The position numbers and the translations under genes are program-made. A DNA stretch of 37,463 nucleotides, taken from positions 1 through 37,463 of the forward strand of contig CAVFTR010000016.1 in the NCBI GenBank assembly GCA_963625685.1, written 5' to 3'. This DNA comes from F23-B02 sp963625685. Lineage in GTDB: Bacteria; Bacillota; Clostridia; Oscillospirales; Oscillospiraceae. The notes beneath the pieces are model-generated. The model was given only the letters and a program-made list of their open reading frames with translations. It ran no database searches and was not told the DNA's origin. Shown piece by piece: positions 8,173 to 15,080 of the stretch; the stretch's first letter is position 1, and each line of letters starts with the position of its first letter.

Positions 8173-9118
8173 GGTAAAAGAGGTTCCCGTTTTCCTGTTC
8201 ACGGGCTTTCTCGAGAGCGGGAAAACGAAGTTCATTCAGGAGACGCTTGAGGACAAGCGCTTCAACAGCGGCGAGCGCACGCTGCTCGTCGTCTGCGAGG
8301 AGGGCGAGGAGGAGTACGCTCCCGACAAGTTCTCCGCGCCCAACGTATTCATGGTGACGGTAGAAGACCAAAGCGAGCTCACGCGGGATAATTTCCGAAA
8401 ATGGCTCGACGAGCACGACTGCGAGCGCTGCGTGATCGAGTATAACGGCATGTGGCTGCTCGACGAGCTGTATCAGGCGCTGCCGGAGCTGTGGATGGTC
8501 TATCAGGAGTTTTTCTTCGCCGACGCGCGCAGCATCATAAGCTACAACGCCAACATGCGAAACCTCGTCTACGACAAGCTCAAGAGTGCGGAGCTGACCG
8601 TTTTCAACCGCTATGACGACTCCATCGACCAGATGGAGCTGCACAGGCTCGTGCGCGCCGCCTCGCGCCGCAGCGACATCGCCTATGAGTACGCCGACGG
8701 CACGGTGCGCTACGACGAGATCGAGGACCCCCTGCCCTTTGACCTCGACGCGCCCGTCGTCGAGATCGGCGACGAGGACTACGCCGTGTGGTACCGCGAC
8801 ATGTCCGAGGAGCCGAAAAAGTACGAAAACAAGGTCGTCAGGTTCAAATGCCGCTACTTAAAGCGCAAAAAGGTTCCGGCCGGAAGCTTCATCGTCGGCC
8901 GCCACGTCATGACCTGCTGCGCCGAGGATATCCAGTTTGCCGGGCTCATCTGCCAGTGGGAAAACTCCGACAGCATCGTCGGCGACTCCTGGCACGTGCT
9001 CACCGCGCGCATCAACTTCAAGTTCAGCCGCGCCTACGGCAAAAAGGGCCCCGTGCTCAGCTTCGTCGAGGACTCCCCCTGCGAGCCTCCCGATCCCGCC
9101 GTCGCCACGTTTTTTTAA
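8165..9118 (+). CDS. Divergent CobW-like GTPase fused to a TIGR03943/YcgQ-like C-terminal domain
   Basis: 317 residues from a TTG start overlapping the upstream stop, so translation is probably coupled. The N-terminal half retains a P-loop (GFLESGKT, 14-21) and a G4-like NRYD (148-151) but lacks the CxCC metal motif of true COG0523 chaperones. From about residue 205 the sequence (YRDMSEEPKKYENKVVRFKC, then FIVGRHVMTCC at 242-252) reads like the soluble C-terminal domain of YcgQ-type TIGR03943 proteins, normally attached to a membrane subunit paired with permease YcgR. A gene joining both halves suggests a metal-handling complex with its neighbour. The domain assignment is from memory of the motif, not from a search. 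Stop TAA touches the repeat island. Confidence 0.78.
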   Translation: MSKVKEVPVFLFTGFLESGKTKFIQETLEDKRFNSGERTLLVVCEEGEEEYAPDKFSAPNVFMVTVEDQSELTRDNFRKWLDEHDCERCVIEYNGMWLLDELYQALPELWMVYQEFFFADARSIISYNANMRNLVYDKLKSAELTVFNRYDDSIDQMELHRLVRAASRRSDIAYEYADGTVRYDEIEDPLPFDLDAPVVEIGDEDYAVWYRDMSEEPKKYENKVVRFKCRYLKRKKVPAGSFIVGRHVMTCCAEDIQFAGLICQWENSDSIVGDSWHVLTARINFKFSRAYGKKGPVLSFVEDSPCEPPDPAVATFF

Positions 9119-9699
9119 TGGCGGCCACTCGCCGTGGCGGGCACCTCGCATGTGAATTAAGCAAGCAGTCATTGCCCTCGCCCGACCGGATGGTGCCGGT
9201 GCATCCTGTAGGGAACGAGCTTGCCCGTTCCGTTTGTGATGGTTTTTGACGCACCCATTGGCTCCCCTGTGTAAGGGGAGCTGGCAGCCGTAAGGCTGAC
9301 TGAGGGGTTGCCGCCCCCATTGGCTTCCCCTTGAGGGGAAGCTGTCACCGAAGGTGACTGATGAGGTGTTTTTAATTATTACATCCGCGCCAAAATCATA
9401 TCGCCGGGGCGAGCGCCAGCATGGTCGGAACAAAATTATCATATTACGCAGAAAAGACAGCTCGGACTTTAAATCCAAGCTGTCTTTTTTCGTGCATTGG
9501 TTAATGTTAAAACGGAACGGGCAAGCCCGGCCGCTCGCCGCGGCGAGCGGCATTGCCTCCCCTGTGTAAGGGGAGGTGGCTCGGCCTTGGCCGAGCCGGT
9601 GGGGTTGCCCTATTCAAATCCGTGCGCAAAGCGCACACCTTCAGCTATCGGCTATCGGCTATCGGCTAACAGCTCACTGCGGTTTCCTCCGCAGCTGCG
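9119..9699. repeat. Repeat island 3
   Basis: No gene. Holds a reversed R4 unit (about 9125-9185), an R3 unit (9207-9250), a forward R1 unit (9256-9312), a forward R2 unit (9321-9370, second hairpin GTCACC/GGTGAC), a terminator (9452-9490), an R3/R7 fragment (about 9510-9550), a variant R1 unit whose second hairpin is GGCTCGGC/GCCGAGCC (9555-9608), a TGCGC/GCGCA hairpin (about 9621-9638), R6 heptamers (9643-9675) and the tip of an R5 unit at the CopZ stop codon. Confidence 0.85.
9452..9490 (+). terminator. Intrinsic terminator hairpin AAAAGACAGC/GCTGTCTTTT
   Basis: Arms 9452-9461 and 9479-9488 followed by T9485-9490; could end transcription from the CobW pair. Potentially bidirectional. Near-identical to 6226-6265 together with its flanks. 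Confidence 0.65.
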
Positions 9700-9900
9700 T
9701 CAAAGCACCACTAAAAAGCCCTGGTTTTCGACCGCTTCCCTGAGCGCGGCGGCGTCGAGGCTCTCGCCGCGGACGACGGCGGTGCCGTTCTCGTGGCTGA
9801 CCTCGGCCGAGACAACGCCCTCGACCTTCTCGAGCGCTGACTTGACGCGCGCCGAGCAGTGGCCGCACTGCATGCCCTCTATCTTCATTGTCATTTCCAT
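9700..9900 (-). CDS. CopZ-like heavy-metal-associated (HMA) protein
   Basis: 66 residues starting MEMTMKIEGMQCGHC; the metal-binding CxxC is C12/C15. AGGAGG lies eight nt upstream of ATG 9900, ruling out the longer in-frame start. The length is that of a stand-alone copper chaperone of the ferredoxin-like HMA fold, but no CopA ATPase or copper regulator is nearby; it is the last gene of a unit with a PurN-like and a glycosyltransferase gene. The last residues (FLVVL) and TGA stop are written in sequence matching the R5 module (CTTTTTAGTGG...TTGACGCAGCTGC), so the repeat appears to have replaced the original 3' end. Confidence 0.85.
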   Translation of the reverse strand: MEMTMKIEGMQCGHCSARVKSALEKVEGVVSAEVSHENGTAVVRGESLDAAALREAVENQGFLVVL

Positions 9901-9917
9901 AGTAAAAACCTCCTGTT

Positions 9918-10535
9918 TTATTCGCCCTTTATCTTGACTCTGTCGCCGTGGATCTCGAGACGGCCCTGGCAGTAGAGTATTACGGCCCTGGGCAGCAGCT
10001 TCCATTCCGCGTCCTCAAGTATGCGGCGCGACAGGCTCTCCGGCGTGTCGTTGGGGAGTATCTCCACGGCCTGCTGGGCGATGATCGCGCCTATGTTGCC
10101 GTCGATGTCCGCAAAATAGGCCGTTGCGCCGGTGACGCGGCAGCCGCGCTCGAGAGCGGCGCGCTCGGGGGCCTCGTCGCAGTTGACGAAGGCCGGTATC
10201 AGCGAGGGGTAGACGCCGATGATGCGCTTGCGGAACTGCGTGGATATGACGCCAAGCGGCATGCCGTAGCCCGCGAGGATGACGAGGTCTATGTCCATAT
10301 CGCGCAGCTTGTTGGACACGGCCATGCTGTGGCTGAGCTTAGTGGGGAAAAGCGAGGGCTCGACCACGAAGGCCTCGACGCCGGAGTTGCGCGCACGGCG
10401 CAGCGCGTATGCGTCCGGCTCCGTGCATATGACCGCGGTGAGCTCAAAATTCGGGATCTCCCCGAAGTACATGGAATCAAGCACCGTCTGTAGCAGGGCT
10501 CCGTCGCCGGAGACCAGTGCCGCCGCTCTTATCAT
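9918..10535 (-). CDS. PurN-like formyltransferase paralogue with degenerate active site
   Basis: 205 residues aligning over the whole length with glycinamide ribonucleotide formyltransferase (VSGDGALLQTVLDS for the phosphate loop; YPSLIPAF; VTGATAYF; IIAQQAVEILPNDTPESLSRRI). The three catalytic positions of PurN are changed: in the NxHP motif the Asn is Gly107 and the His is Tyr109, and the Asp of the DxGP-like motif is Asn147. The phosphate-loop GSGSN is also altered. Well-conserved elsewhere, so it is not simply decaying. It should not perform normal formyl transfer; a binding or regulatory role is possible. Sits 12 nt after the glycosyltransferase gene and 17 nt before the HMA gene. Confidence 0.82.
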   Translation of the reverse strand: MIRAAALVSGDGALLQTVLDSMYFGEIPNFELTAVICTEPDAYALRRARNSGVEAFVVEPSLFPTKLSHSMAVSNKLRDMDIDLVILAGYGMPLGVISTQFRKRIIGVYPSLIPAFVNCDEAPERAALERGCRVTGATAYFADIDGNIGAIIAQQAVEILPNDTPESLSRRILEDAEWKLLPRAVILYCQGRLEIHGDRVKIKGE

Positions 10536-10547
10536 AAAAAATCCCCC

Positions 10548-12752
10548 TTATTCATCGAGAAGCCGCTTTGCGGTCCCGATATTCATTTTTTCGGCTTTTT
10601 TCGCGTATTCAAAGCGCCGTGCGAGCTCGTCCGCTCCGCCGGCGGAAAGCGCCGCGTCTATCGCCCCGATGAGGCTGCGCGCCGTGAGCGTTTCAAATTC
10701 GAGGCAGGATATGCCCAGATAGCTCGCGCAGCCGGTGACCTTCGGGTCGTAGCTCAGCCCGACCGTCGGCACCTCGCCGCAGGCCGCGTACAGAAGGCTG
10801 TGCAGGCGCATCGCGAGGGTGAGCTTCGTCTGCCGCACCAGCGCTATCTCAAGCTCGGCGTCCTCGGTCCTCGGCAGGACGGCATAGGGTATATCGAGCC
10901 CGCGCGTTATGGGCTCGGTGAGCGCTATGTCGCGGTCGTAGTTCATCGGCAGGAACAGCGGCGTGAGTCCGTATTTATCGTAGCAGCAGCGCAGAGCCGC
11001 GCGTATCTCGCCGCTTTTCGCGTTAAAGCCGCGCCAGCCGCGCAGGCCGAGGCAGACGTAGCTCACATCGGGGTCTATGCCGTGACTGCGCATGAAGGCC
11101 CTCGCGTCGGCGTCGCTCCTGCCGCGCAGGCTTATGACGGGGTCGCCGGTTACGATCACGTCCTGCACCGTAACGCCTATCTCCCGCGTGAGCTCCAGGC
11201 TCAGCGGATCGCGCAGGGTTATGGAATCGACGCAGCGGTTTATGACCTGCGCCGCGCGGCGCCTGTCGTAGGCGTAGTTGAGCGGGCCCATGCCGCAGCC
11301 GTACATCTGTACCCGGCAGCCGCATTTTTTCGCGAGCGATATCGTGTGCAGGTAAAACCAGAGGCTCCGGCGGCTCGTGACGTCCTGTATGAGGCTGCCG
11401 CCGCCGCTTATGAAGAGCTTTGAGCGCCGCAGCTCGCGCCGCAGCCGGAGGATCTGGTCGCGCCGTATCGCGCTCAGGCCGTGCGTGCGCTTGGTGTGCC
11501 GCGCGTTTTTCGACACGACGACGATGCGCATGTCCGGGTCGAGCCGCCGAAGCTGCGAGGTGATCGCCGTCAGCAGGGCCTCGTCTCCGGCGTTGCCGTG
11601 GCCGTATGCGCCGCATATGACGACGCCGCTGCGCGGGCTGTTGTATCTTTTGACCACCGTCTCATATATCTGCAGCTGCCTGCGGCAGGTGCTCTCGGTC
11701 GAAAACTCGCGCTTTGCCTTGTCGTAGACCGCCTGTCCGAGCCTTTTTCGCAGCGCCTCGTCGTCTGCAAGCTCGAGGATGCAGTGCGACATGGCCTCGT
11801 GGTCCCGGGGCTTGAAGAGCATGCCGGTCTCGCCGTTTATTATTATCCTCGGCAGACCGCCGACGCGGGAGGCCACCGTCGGTATCCCGGCGCGGGCCGC
11901 CTCCGTCACGGCGTAGGGGAAGGTCTCCGACAGGGAGCTTATCGCGTTTATATCGACGCTGGCGTAGTAGCCGTCCATGTCGCTTATCCAGCCGGCGAAA
12001 AACACCCTGTCGCGCACGCCGAGCTCCGTGCACAGGGCCTCGAGCATGGCTTTTTCCCTGCCGTCGCCGGCGATGAGAAGGCGCAGCCTGTCGTTGCCCG
12101 CGGCAGCTCCCGCGAAGCCGCGCACGGTCGTCGCGACGTCCTTGACGGCGTCAAAGCGCGCCGCTATGCCGACGACGACGCTGTCCTCGGGGAAGGGGCA
12201 GCCGATCCGGGAAAACCACTCGCGCCGCGTTATCTCCGGCGCGGGGCGCGAGAAATCGACGCCGTTATATATCGTCAGCAGATCGTTTGCGTCAAAGCCG
12301 CGCTCGATGAGCGTCTGGCGCATCTGGTCGGAGACGCACACGCGGTAGTCCATGCGGCGCAGCGCGAGCTTATTCAGCTGCCCGTAGGTCATGGCCGCCA
12401 GCGGGCGGCCGAGATAATCGAGTCTGTAATCGCTGTGGACTGTGCTTATAAAGGGAATGTCAAAATGCCTTTTGAGCAGCGCGCCCGTCAGGTTCGCGCG
12501 GCTGCCGTGGCAGTGTACGATGTCGTAATTTCCGTTTTCGATGAGCTCGCGCGTCTTTTTCAGCCCGATATCGAAGCTGCCGGCAAAAACCTGCGTCGGT
12601 ATGCCCATTTCGCGCGCGTCCCTTGAAAACTCCGCCTCCTTATAGCAGACCAGGTCTGCCCGGATGGACCCGTTAAGGCTTCTCAGGAGCGAAAGCACAT
12701 GCGTTTTCGCGCCTCCCGAGTCCCCGCCGGAGATAAGATGTAAAACTCTCAC
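10548..12752 (-). CDS. GT4 glycosyltransferase fused to CsaB-like polysaccharide pyruvyltransferase
   Basis: About 734 residues. N-terminal ~375: GT4 family, starting RVLHLISGGDSGGAKTH, with an EX7E motif in SETFPYAVTEAARAG. C-terminal ~350: CsaB/polysaccharide pyruvyl transferase, with CGAYGHGNAGDEALL, SGGGSLIQDVTSR and a late GLSYDPKV motif. CsaB adds ketal pyruvate to cell-wall polysaccharide that anchors S-layer-homology proteins, so the fusion plausibly makes and pyruvylates a secondary wall polymer. I prefer GTG 12752 (protein starts RVLHLISGG as in relatives, GGGGG five nt upstream) to GTG 12764, which has no ribosome site. Confidence 0.85.
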   Translation of the reverse strand: MRVLHLISGGDSGGAKTHVLSLLRSLNGSIRADLVCYKEAEFSRDAREMGIPTQVFAGSFDIGLKKTRELIENGNYDIVHCHGSRANLTGALLKRHFDIPFISTVHSDYRLDYLGRPLAAMTYGQLNKLALRRMDYRVCVSDQMRQTLIERGFDANDLLTIYNGVDFSRPAPEITRREWFSRIGCPFPEDSVVVGIAARFDAVKDVATTVRGFAGAAAGNDRLRLLIAGDGREKAMLEALCTELGVRDRVFFAGWISDMDGYYASVDINAISSLSETFPYAVTEAARAGIPTVASRVGGLPRIIINGETGMLFKPRDHEAMSHCILELADDEALRKRLGQAVYDKAKREFSTESTCRRQLQIYETVVKRYNSPRSGVVICGAYGHGNAGDEALLTAITSQLRRLDPDMRIVVVSKNARHTKRTHGLSAIRRDQILRLRRELRRSKLFISGGGSLIQDVTSRRSLWFYLHTISLAKKCGCRVQMYGCGMGPLNYAYDRRRAAQVINRCVDSITLRDPLSLELTREIGVTVQDVIVTGDPVISLRGRSDADARAFMRSHGIDPDVSYVCLGLRGWRGFNAKSGEIRAALRCCYDKYGLTPLFLPMNYDRDIALTEPITRGLDIPYAVLPRTEDAELEIALVRQTKLTLAMRLHSLLYAACGEVPTVGLSYDPKVTGCASYLGISCLEFETLTARSLIGAIDAALSAGGADELARRFEYAKKAEKMNIGTAKRLLDE

Positions 12753-12764
12753 GTTAGCCCCCAC

Positions 12765-12793
12765 TTGATTTCTAAGGGAAATAATAATATATT
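12765..12793 (+). promoter_or_regulatory. Promoter of the 12828-18754 operon
   Basis: TTGATT (12765-12770), 17-nt spacer, TATATT (12788-12793). Start predicted near 12800 in an extremely AT-rich tract. Confidence 0.6.
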
Positions 12794-12822
12794 ATTATAT
12801 ATTATTAAGTAATTGAGGTCAA
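12794..12822 (-). promoter_or_regulatory. Promoter of the GT4-CsaB unit
   Basis: Minus-strand TTGACC (12822-12817), 17-nt spacer, TATAAT (12799-12794). It overlaps the transcription start of the opposing promoter, and its -10 directly abuts the opposing -10, so the two operons likely exclude or co-regulate each other. Confidence 0.65.
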
Positions 12823-12827
12823 GGCAA

Positions 12828-13976
12828 ATGACAACGATATACATGATACGCCATGCCGAGGCGGAGGGAAACCTCTACCGCATCGTGCAGGGCCAGCACA
12901 ACAGCTTCATAACCCCGCGCGGACACAGGCAGATAGCCTGCCTCGCGGAGCGCTTCAGAGGCGTTCCGCTCGACGCGCTGTATTCCAGCGACCTGCGCCG
13001 CACGGTGACGACGGCCGGCGCGATAACGAAGTACCATGCGCTCGACATGCAGCTCACGCCGCGGCTGCGGGAGATAAACCTCGGCGTGTGCGAGGGCATG
13101 AGCTTCGGCGATATGTACAGATTTGATCCCGTGCAGATGAACAATTTCAACAACGACCCCGCGCAGTGGCGCGCACCGGGAGCGGAGACCTTCGATGAGT
13201 GTACCCGGCGCATAGCAGCCGCCGTCCGCGATATAGCGGAGGAAAACGAGGGCAAAACGGTCGCTGTGGTGTCCCACGGCATGGCCATACGCTCGCTGCT
13301 TGCGTATATCCTGAACGTAAAAAGCCGCGATATCCCCTCGCTCCCGCACGGGGACAACACCGCCGTGAGCAAGCTCATATACGATCCCGGCGCGTTTACG
13401 GTCGAGTATTACAACGATAACTCCCACCTGCCGCCCGAGCTTTCGACCTTCGCCCGCCAGAGCTGGTGGAAAAAGGAGACGCGCGGGGCGGACCCGAACA
13501 ATCTCTACTACGAGCCGCTCGACCCGAACAGGGAGTCCGAGCTCTATACCGGGCTCTACGCCGCCTCCTGGCGGGCAGCGCACGGCGATCTCAAGGGCTT
13601 CTGCCCCGAGACCTACCTCGCCTCTGCAAAGCGGCACTACGCCGCCGATGAGCGCGCGATACTCAAGGCCTTCCGCTCCGACGGCGAGCTTGCCGGCATT
13701 ATAGAGACAGACCCTCTGCGCTCGAAGGGCGCGCAGGTCGGCTGGATAAGCCTTGTGTACGTAAAGGAGCGGCTGCGCGGCATGGGGCTCGGCACGCAGC
13801 TCGTCGGCCGCGCGATAACAAATTACGAGCTGCTCGGCCGCAAAAGGGCGCGGCTGCACGTCTCGTCGGAAAACCCCGCGGCGATAAAATTTTACGAGGA
13901 GCTCGGCTTTTCCGTTCTCGGCAGCGAGCCGGGCGCGGGCGCGCCGCTGTACCTCATGGAAAAGAGATTTGAATAA
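12828..13976 (+). CDS. Histidine phosphatase-GNAT acetyltransferase fusion
   Basis: 382 residues from ATG 12828 (GAGG nine nt upstream). Residues 1 to about 200 are a phosphoglycerate-mutase-like histidine phosphatase: RHA motif (R8, H9 the nucleophile), SSDLRRTVTTA, and the second histidine H150 in VVSHGMAIRSLL. Residues from about 240 are a GNAT domain with acetyl-CoA motif RLRGMGLGTQL (315-325) and NPAAIKFYEELGF (349-361). The fusion points to one pathway in which a substrate is dephosphorylated and acetylated, but the substrate is unknown. First gene of a six-gene run; ends immediately before the next ATG with no gap. Confidence 0.85.
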   Translation: MTTIYMIRHAEAEGNLYRIVQGQHNSFITPRGHRQIACLAERFRGVPLDALYSSDLRRTVTTAGAITKYHALDMQLTPRLREINLGVCEGMSFGDMYRFDPVQMNNFNNDPAQWRAPGAETFDECTRRIAAAVRDIAEENEGKTVAVVSHGMAIRSLLAYILNVKSRDIPSLPHGDNTAVSKLIYDPGAFTVEYYNDNSHLPPELSTFARQSWWKKETRGADPNNLYYEPLDPNRESELYTGLYAASWRAAHGDLKGFCPETYLASAKRHYAADERAILKAFRSDGELAGIIETDPLRSKGAQVGWISLVYVKERLRGMGLGTQLVGRAITNYELLGRKRARLHVSSENPAAIKFYEELGFSVLGSEPGAGAPLYLMEKRFE

Positions 13977-15080
13977 ATGTCATCAATGTGGAACGTTAAC
14001 GCCCGCGTGGAGAGGCTCGATGCGGGCGCCGGGCGCATCATAGCGGTCTCGGATATACACGCGAACCTGCCGTATTTCAAAGGCCTTCTTGAAAAAATAA
14101 ATTTCTCGGACGCCGACGAGCTCATCATAGACGGCGATTTTCTCGAAAAGGGCGGGTACAGCCTCGAGACGCTGCGCTTTATCATGGAGCTCTCGGCGCG
14201 CGGCAGCTGCCGCGCCGTCTGCGGCAACTGCGACAGCTGGAGCGATATCATATCCGCCGAGCGGCGCTACTGGGACACTCGCATGCTGCACTATCTGCTC
14301 GAAAAGCGCGGCGGCCTCGTGTGGGATATGCTCACGCAGATGGGTGTGGAGATAAGCCCCCGGCTCGACTTTCCGGGCCTCATACCGGAGCTTGCCTCAC
14401 GCTATGCGGCCGAGTGGAGCTTTCTCGGCTCTCTTCCGCACGTCATCGAGACGCCGCACTACACCTTCGTGCACGGCGGCATAAGGCCAGACGAGCCCGT
14501 GGAGCGGCAGCGCGGCGGCGACTGCATGAAATTTGACGCATTTCTGGACAGGGGTTACACTTTCGACAAGTGGGTCATCGTCGGCCACTGGCCGGTGATG
14601 CTGTATCTGCCCGACCGCGTCTGCGCAAACCCGATAATCGACCGGCATCACCGCGTCATCTCCATCGACGGCGGCTGCTCATTAAAGGACGACGGGCAAT
14701 TGAACGCCCTGATCATCCCCTTCGAGGGCAGCGAGGACTTTTCCTTTGAGGCCTACGACCCCTTCCCCGTGCGCAGGGTGCGCTCGGCTCAGCGCGGGAG
14801 CGAAAAAAGCTATTACATCCGCTGGGGCGACAACGATGTGCAGGTCCTGCACAGGGGAGAGGAGTTTTCCCTCGTGCGGCATGTCCGCACGGGCTACGAG
14901 ATGGAGATACTCACAAAATATCTGTACTCCGACGGGGAGTTCTGCAAGTGCAACGATTCGACCGATCTCGTGCTGGAGCTTGAGGCCGGCGACGAGGTCA
15001 GCGTCGTGGAGGAGACCTCGCGCGGCTATCTCGTAAAGCACAAAGGCACGTCGGGCTGGTACTGGGGGGAGCTTATATGA
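13977..15080 (+). CDS. Metallophosphoesterase with C-terminal SH3-like domain
   Basis: 367 residues. Calcineurin-like metal motifs in order: SDIHAN (D26, H28), DGDFLEKGG (D54), GNCD (83-86, the form used by YfcE-type phosphodiesterases), FVHGG (about 165) and GHW (about 203). This resembles the PPP/symmetrical Ap4A hydrolase group. The last ~65 residues (LELEAGDEVSVVEETSRGYL...GTSGWYWGELI) look like an SH3-type domain. ATG 13977 abuts the previous stop; a second ATG three codons on is possible. Overlaps the YgiQ gene by 4 nt (ATGA). Cytoplasmic; substrate unknown, a small nucleotide or phosphoprotein being likely. Confidence 0.82.
   Translation: MSSMWNVNARVERLDAGAGRIIAVSDIHANLPYFKGLLEKINFSDADELIIDGDFLEKGGYSLETLRFIMELSARGSCRAVCGNCDSWSDIISAERRYWDTRMLHYLLEKRGGLVWDMLTQMGVEISPRLDFPGLIPELASRYAAEWSFLGSLPHVIETPHYTFVHGGIRPDEPVERQRGGDCMKFDAFLDRGYTFDKWVIVGHWPVMLYLPDRVCANPIIDRHHRVISIDGGCSLKDDGQLNALIIPFEGSEDFSFEAYDPFPVRRVRSAQRGSEKSYYIRWGDNDVQVLHRGEEFSLVRHVRTGYEMEILTKYLYSDGEFCKCNDSTDLVLELEAGDEVSVVEETSRGYLVKHKGTSGWYWGELI

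Noticed and set aside
12753..12764. GTG 12764 as start of the GT4-CsaB gene
   Set aside because: No ribosome site; GTG 12752 gives the conserved RVLHLISGG beginning.
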